From assembly GCA_033720735.1 (NCBI GenBank), contig JAWWBX010000197.1, positions 1-8,393 on the forward strand: a stretch of 8,393 nt of DNA. The letters are read 5' to 3'. The stretch is from B8-G4 sp033720735 (GTDB taxonomy: Bacteria > Bacteroidota > Bacteroidia > Chitinophagales > Saprospiraceae). Of this stretch, positions 4,546-8,393 are shown piece after piece (position 1 is the stretch's first letter; the number at the start of each line of letters is the position of its first letter). Below the pieces are notes generated by a model, which saw only the letters and a list, made by a program, of their open reading frames with translations, had not been told where the DNA came from and did no database searches. The position numbers and the translations under genes were made by a program.

Positions 4546-5361
4546 GTGAAATCACTCCTTATTGCGTTGAGCAGCTGCTCGCTACTGTTGATCGGGCTGA
4601 TCACCGGATGTGGTGAAAATCCGGTCGCCAGCAACTCCGGAACGCGGTCCGAACCTGACCCGGCCGCGGTGCAGGACACTGCCGGTACCGTTGAGGGCGC
4701 CGGTGCCTTGATCGATCTGGAGATGCCGGCCACCGCTGATCAATCACCCGGCAAACTTTTTCCCGTGGATGAGGGTCAGGTATCACCGGCGTTTGTGCGC
4801 TTCAGGTCAGACCTCCTGGATGCGATAAGGCGAAAAGACACGGCCTTTGTCATGCAACTGGTTGACCGCAATTCGAAGATCTCGTTCGGCGGTGAGGGCG
4901 GAAAGAATGGATTCCGGATCATGTGGGGTCTGGGAAGCGATTACCGTGCATCCCCACTGTGGGATGTGCTGGACCAAGTACTCCGGTTAGGCGGCCAGTT
5001 TGCAGACACGACGCAACGTGTGTTCATCGCCCCGTACGTCTATGCAATGTGGCCGGATGCATATGATGCCTTTACGCACGGGGCCATTACAGGAAGCCGG
5101 GTCCGGGTGCGCGAGAAACCCGGAACGGAGGCCGCCGTGCTCGGTGCCCTCACGTATGATATCGTCGGATATTCCGGCACACGCACCCCCCATGCCGACA
5201 CCATCGGTAGCGATGCCTACCCGTGGTACCAGGTCACGCTGGACGATGGCCGTACGGGTTGGGTCTTCGGCAAGTATTTCCGGAGTCCCATCGACTTTCG
5301 CGCGGCATTCGAACGCGCCGCTGACGGTTGGCGCCTGCAATTTTTGGTGGCTGGCGATTGA
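4546..5361 (+). CDS. SH3b-domain lipoprotein
   Basis: GTG at 4546 starts a 271-residue protein with a lipoprotein signal: MKSLLIALSS, a hydrophobic core, then the lipobox LITG-C with Cys22 as the modified residue. A low-complexity linker (23-75, Pro/Ala/Glu/Gly-rich) follows. Residues about 82-170 form a compact domain (RSDLLDAIRRKDTAFVMQLVD ... FVMQL, WDVLDQVL, YVYAMWPDAYDAF) that I cannot name. Residues 180-246 are a bacterial SH3 domain: SRVRVREKPGTEAAVLG, then YPWYQVTLDDGRTGWVFGKY, the usual R.R..P....VLG ... WYQV...G.tGWV pattern. SH3b domains often bind peptidoglycan or peptides. No Asp/Glu-rich export signal follows the Cys, so it probably stays on the inner leaflet of an outer or inner membrane. 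No ATG is near; GTG fits the signal peptide. Role unknown. Confidence 0.88.
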   Translation: MKSLLIALSSCSLLLIGLITGCGENPVASNSGTRSEPDPAAVQDTAGTVEGAGALIDLEMPATADQSPGKLFPVDEGQVSPAFVRFRSDLLDAIRRKDTAFVMQLVDRNSKISFGGEGGKNGFRIMWGLGSDYRASPLWDVLDQVLRLGGQFADTTQRVFIAPYVYAMWPDAYDAFTHGAITGSRVRVREKPGTEAAVLGALTYDIVGYSGTRTPHADTIGSDAYPWYQVTLDDGRTGWVFGKYFRSPIDFRAAFERAADGWRLQFLVAGD

Positions 5362-5443
5362 GGCGCCTGAGCCCCTTGTTTGCCTAACTGGCAACCTGGG
5401 CGTCATTCCGCAGCATTCGCGGTGCCGATCATTCACGAAACAT

Positions 5444-5451
5444 TATCTTTG
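5444..5451 (+). promoter_or_regulatory. Bacteroidota-type promoter (-7 element) of the receptor operon
   Basis: TATCTTTG matches TAnnTTTG exactly. GTG at 5422-5424 lies 19 bases upstream in the position of the -33 TTG and matches two of three bases. Transcription would start near 5458, giving a leader of about 57 bases before ATG 5515. Confidence 0.55.
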
Positions 5452-5464
5452 GACGTTTTGAAAA

Positions 5465-5481
5465 CCGGGGTCGTGCCCCGG
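5465..5481 (+). repeat. hairpin in the receptor mRNA leader
   Basis: CCGGGG (5465-5470) and CCCCGG (5476-5481) form a 6-bp GC stem with a 5-base loop, a few bases after the presumed transcription start and about 33 bases before ATG 5515. No T-run follows, so it is more likely a leader structure (mRNA stability or translation) than a terminator. Confidence 0.4.
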
Positions 5482-5514
5482 CCAGTAAGAAAAACTCGAC
5501 CAAAAAGTTGCTGC

Positions 5515-8229
5515 ATGAGACATCTGGTGCTCTGGATGTGGAGCCTGTTCTGCATGTGTTCCTTCCACGATCTTTCGGCTCAAACAATGCCAGACGTGGT
5601 CATCGACGCGACCTTTGAGGAACAACCCCTGACGGACATCCTCGCGGCCCTGGAGCAGGCCTATCCCGTAAAGTTCTACTACAAACGACAGGCACTGCCG
5701 GACGATCCGGTCAGCGCAGACCTGACCGGCCTTCCACTGGCCGAAGCCATGGACCGGTTGTTGGGGGGTACGCTCCTCGGGCATATCATTTACCGTGACT
5801 ACGTCGTGCTGATCGCGCCGCGCCACCTGGTGCAGGAGACTTACTCGGCGGACTATTACAAAGCGCTCGAACAATCCCTGACCGAACCCGAAGAGAAGAC
5901 GTCGTCGGTGATCATCGTGGGGAACATCGAGGAACTGGGTGGTTCGGGTATGACCACGGTGCGGGGTATCCTGACGGATGCCGAGAATGGCGAACCGATC
6001 ATTGGTGCCAACGTCACCTGGCCCGGCCGCGGGTCCGGGACCGTCACCGATGCGGATGGCATGTTCGAGACCAGGTTGCCGGTTGGCCAACATACATTGC
6101 ACATCAAGTATATCGGGTACGAAGACCTCATTCGTGAAGTCCGGACCTACAGCGACGGAGAGGTGGCCCTGCAGTTGAACCGATCAACCGTCGAACTGGA
6201 CGAGGTCACGATCAGGGCTGATGCACCAGACGCGCAGGTGGAAAATGCCCAAATCGGCGTGGCGACGCTCGACGTGCAGAGTATCAAAAAGCTGCCGTCC
6301 TTTTTTGGAGAGGCAGATGTCGTGAAAAGCCTGCTGCTGCACCCGGGTGTCAGCTCGATTGGCGAGGGGGCTTCGGGCTTCAATGTGCGGGGGGGCGATG
6401 TGGATCAGAACCTGATCATGCAGGATGAAGGCTTCTTTATGAATGCCTCGCATGCCCTGGGTTTCTATAGTGCATTCAACTCGGACATGATCGGCCGTGT
6501 CGACCTGTACAAGGCGAATATCCCTGCGGAGTTTGGCGGGCGGCTGGCTTCGGTCATGGACATTGAGATGCGGGATGGGAATTTCGGACACTTCAAGATG
6601 AAAGGTGGGATCGGTCCGGTAGCAAGCCGGCTATCGCTGGAGGGGCCGCTGGTAAAGGACAAGGTCTCGTTTATCGCCGGCGGACGCGTGTCGCATGCCG
6701 ACTGGATCCTGCGGCAAATGGACGTGCTCGAGGTGCAAAACAGCTCAGCGTTCTTTTACGATGCGAACGTACGCCTGACTGCCAGACTCAATGATCGCAA
6801 CACGGTCATCGTCTCTGGCTATGCCTCAGCCGACGAATTTGACTACAACAAAGAGTTTGGGTTTGAATATGAGACGCGGATGGCACAGGCCATGTTCAGG
6901 TCGATCTTCTCGGATCGTTCCTACTCCAACTTTTCGGTGACCCTGAGCGAGTATGCCAGCACGCAGCAGGACTTTGCCGGCAATGACGCATCGGTCCTGC
7001 ACAATGACGTGAGCTATCTCAAACTGAAGGAAAAACTGACCCTCAATCCGGTGGATGCCTTGCGCCTCGATCTGGGCGGATCTGCCATCTGGTATGAGGT
7101 GAATCCTGGCTCTAGGGCACCCTTGGGTCCCGTTTCGATCATCACGGAGGCGGCCCTGGAGACCGAGCAGGCGATGGAGGCCGCCGCCTTCTTTAACGCG
7201 GAATACCTGGTTTCGACGCCATTGCTGGTGTCGGGCGGACTGCGGTTTGCCTACTACCAGTTTCTCGGCCCCAAGACGGTCTTCTCCTATGCCAACCCGG
7301 AGCAACCGGTCTTTACGGAGATCATCGATACGACACTGTATGGCAACGGCAATATCGCCTCCTATACGAGCGTCGAACCGCGTCTCTCGGTGCGCTACCG
7401 TCTGACTCCGTCCTCTTCGGTGAAACTGGGTTACAGCCGGACCGCTCAGTTTATCAACCAGATCTTCAATTCGGATTCACCGACGCCGACCAGCCAGTGG
7501 CAACTGAGTACGGCGTATATCAAGCCACCCCGCTCGCACAATGTCTCGGTGGGCTACTTCCGCAATATGAACGACAATATGTGGGAGACCTCGCTGGAGA
7601 TCTATGGCCGCCTGATCGATCAGTTGTATGACTATCGCGATTTTGCCGACCTCGTGGTCAATCCGCACCTCGAGACCGAGTTGCGCAACGGGGAGGGAAG
7701 GACCTACGGAGCAGAACTCAGTATCCGCAAGAAAGAAGGTGAGATCAATGGTTGGTTGAGTTATACCTTGTCGAGGGCAGAGCGCAAGATCGAGGGTATC
7801 AACCGCGGCGATTGGTACCCAAGCAATTTTGACAAGACGCATGTCCTGTCCCTGCTGCTGAACTATCAGCCCAACCGACGCAACACGCTCACCTTCAATT
7901 TCAACTTCAGTACGGGTCGACCGACCTCACCACCGGTAGGCACCTACCAGACGATCGACGGCCTCATCGTACCGGTCTATGCCAATCGTAATCAGATCCG
8001 GATCCCTGACTATCACCGGCTGGATGTCGCCTACACCCTCGGCAAAGGGTACAAGAAAGACCGGAAGATCCAGACCAGCTGGACGATTTCGGTCTACAAT
8101 CTCTACGGCAGGAAGAACGCATTCTCGGTCTACTATACCCAGGCTGCATTTCAGCGGGTTCAGGCCAATCAGCTTTCGATCCTGGGGAGCGCATTCCCCG
8201 CCATCACTCTCAACTTTGAAATACTCTGA
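5515..8229 (+). CDS. TonB-dependent outer-membrane receptor with STN and CarboxypepD_reg-like domains
   Basis: 904 residues from ATG 5515, chosen because it gives a clean signal peptide (MRHLVLWMWSLFCMCSFHDL, cleavage near SA|Q22-23). The longer frame from 5380 adds 45 residues that would precede the signal and overlap the promoter. Domains: STN (about 28-103, DILAALEQAYPVKFYY), the extension found in receptors that signal to anti-sigma factors; CarboxypepD_reg-like (149-222, GEPIIGANV, GTVTDADGMF, IKYIGYE); TonB plug (about 250-355, with FNVRGGDVDQNLIMQD, IPAEFGGRLASVMDI); and a 22-strand-type barrel to the C-terminus. It imports an unknown ligand with TonB-ExbBD energy. Its stop overlaps the next gene's start (TGATG), so the DUF4249 lipoprotein is its operon partner. 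No FecR or ECF sigma gene is seen in the window. SusC-type length would be larger, so it is not a SusC/RagA. Confidence 0.93.
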   Translation: MRHLVLWMWSLFCMCSFHDLSAQTMPDVVIDATFEEQPLTDILAALEQAYPVKFYYKRQALPDDPVSADLTGLPLAEAMDRLLGGTLLGHIIYRDYVVLIAPRHLVQETYSADYYKALEQSLTEPEEKTSSVIIVGNIEELGGSGMTTVRGILTDAENGEPIIGANVTWPGRGSGTVTDADGMFETRLPVGQHTLHIKYIGYEDLIREVRTYSDGEVALQLNRSTVELDEVTIRADAPDAQVENAQIGVATLDVQSIKKLPSFFGEADVVKSLLLHPGVSSIGEGASGFNVRGGDVDQNLIMQDEGFFMNASHALGFYSAFNSDMIGRVDLYKANIPAEFGGRLASVMDIEMRDGNFGHFKMKGGIGPVASRLSLEGPLVKDKVSFIAGGRVSHADWILRQMDVLEVQNSSAFFYDANVRLTARLNDRNTVIVSGYASADEFDYNKEFGFEYETRMAQAMFRSIFSDRSYSNFSVTLSEYASTQQDFAGNDASVLHNDVSYLKLKEKLTLNPVDALRLDLGGSAIWYEVNPGSRAPLGPVSIITEAALETEQAMEAAAFFNAEYLVSTPLLVSGGLRFAYYQFLGPKTVFSYANPEQPVFTEIIDTTLYGNGNIASYTSVEPRLSVRYRLTPSSSVKLGYSRTAQFINQIFNSDSPTPTSQWQLSTAYIKPPRSHNVSVGYFRNMNDNMWETSLEIYGRLIDQLYDYRDFADLVVNPHLETELRNGEGRTYGAELSIRKKEGEINGWLSYTLSRAERKIEGINRGDWYPSNFDKTHVLSLLLNYQPNRRNTLTFNFNFSTGRPTSPPVGTYQTIDGLIVPVYANRNQIRIPDYHRLDVAYTLGKGYKKDRKIQTSWTISVYNLYGRKNAFSVYYTQAAFQRVQANQLSILGSAFPAITLNFEIL

Positions 8230-8393
8230 TGATGTCACTTCAACGATTCATACGCAATGCGGCGTTGATGGTGTTCTTGCTCTCGGCAGTCAGCTGCCTG
8301 GACAAGATCAATCTGCCGGCACCTGCCGGTACTGCCGATGCGCTGGTGATCCAGGGCACCCTCCTCAAGGGTGAGCCCTCGGTGCTGCGCGTG
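8229..8393 (+). CDS. DUF4249-type lipoprotein, N-terminal part only
   Basis: Two ATG codons at 8229 and 8232 open a frame that runs off the window after 55 residues. The first ATG overlaps the receptor's TGA (TGATG), so translation is coupled. The product starts with a basic-hydrophobic signal and a lipobox-like end (FLLSAVS-C23), then LDKINLPAPA, an ALVIQGTLLKGEPSVLRV strand pattern and the edge. A Cys followed by 'ldi.lP......lVvqG.l..ge...v' and its place directly after a TonB receptor are typical of DUF4249 (PF14054) proteins of Bacteroidota, outer-membrane lipoproteins thought to assist the receptor. Exact function in the family is unknown. The call rests on a short fragment plus context. 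Confidence 0.75.
   Translation, partial: MMSLQRFIRNAALMVFLLSAVSCLDKINLPAPAGTADALVIQGTLLKGEPSVLRV

Noticed and set aside
5380..5514. N-terminal extension of the TonB receptor from 5380
   Set aside because: It would place 45 non-signal residues before a clean signal peptide and would run through the TATCTTTG promoter; ATG 5515 is preferred.
1..8393. tRNA, rRNA, CRISPR arrays, insertion sequences or phage genes
   Set aside because: I saw no cloverleaf, repeat-spacer pattern, transposase motif or terminal inverted repeats in the window.

Overview
The window (8,393 bases, fairly GC-rich in its genes) reads as a chromosome segment of a Bacteroidota bacterium. Four things point there: the C-terminal sorting domain of a type IX secretion system (T9SS) cargo protein at the left edge; a TonB-dependent outer-membrane receptor with an STN domain, a CarboxypepD_reg-like domain and a plug; a DUF4249-type lipoprotein coupled directly behind it; and a TAnnTTTG-type promoter upstream of the receptor. 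The GC content would fit a Saprospiria-like or Rhodothermia-like lineage, but this is only a guess.

Layout. 1-176 (+): the last 57 residues of a T9SS cargo protein. 331-435 (+): a possible 34-residue membrane peptide, facing a 98-residue hypothetical protein on the minus strand (452-748). 749-1105: about 360 bases without a gene. It holds a cluster of hairpins (768-924) and a strong minus-strand intrinsic terminator (1030-1060). 1106-1195 (-): a 29-codon peptide ORF that ends just before that terminator. 1196-1378: a divergent, AT-rich control region. 1379-2851 (+): a 490-residue helical-repeat protein with a LuxR-like helix-turn-helix pattern near its N-terminus and a perfect Shine-Dalgarno sequence. 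2868-4449 (-): a two-gene operon for a 2-keto-4-pentenoate hydratase (MhpD type) followed by a 4-oxalocrotonate decarboxylase (DmpH/XylI type). 4546-5361 (+): an SH3b-domain lipoprotein. 5515-8229 (+): the TonB-dependent receptor. 8229-8393 (+): the start of the DUF4249 lipoprotein, running off the right edge.

How genes work together. The hydratase and decarboxylase are consecutive steps in the lower part of meta-cleavage or 2-aminomuconate catabolism, and their overlap suggests coupled synthesis of a known two-enzyme complex. The receptor and the DUF4249 lipoprotein share a TGATG junction and probably form one outer-membrane uptake unit with an unknown substrate.

The most unusual part is 1030-1400. 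A tiny peptide gene with its own terminator lies head to head with a candidate DNA-binding, TPR-like protein. The two presumed promoters carry the same 9-base core (GTTTCTTTG) in opposite orientations. The layout resembles peptide/receptor regulators of the Rgg-SHP kind in Firmicutes. Here it is an inference from arrangement and motifs only.
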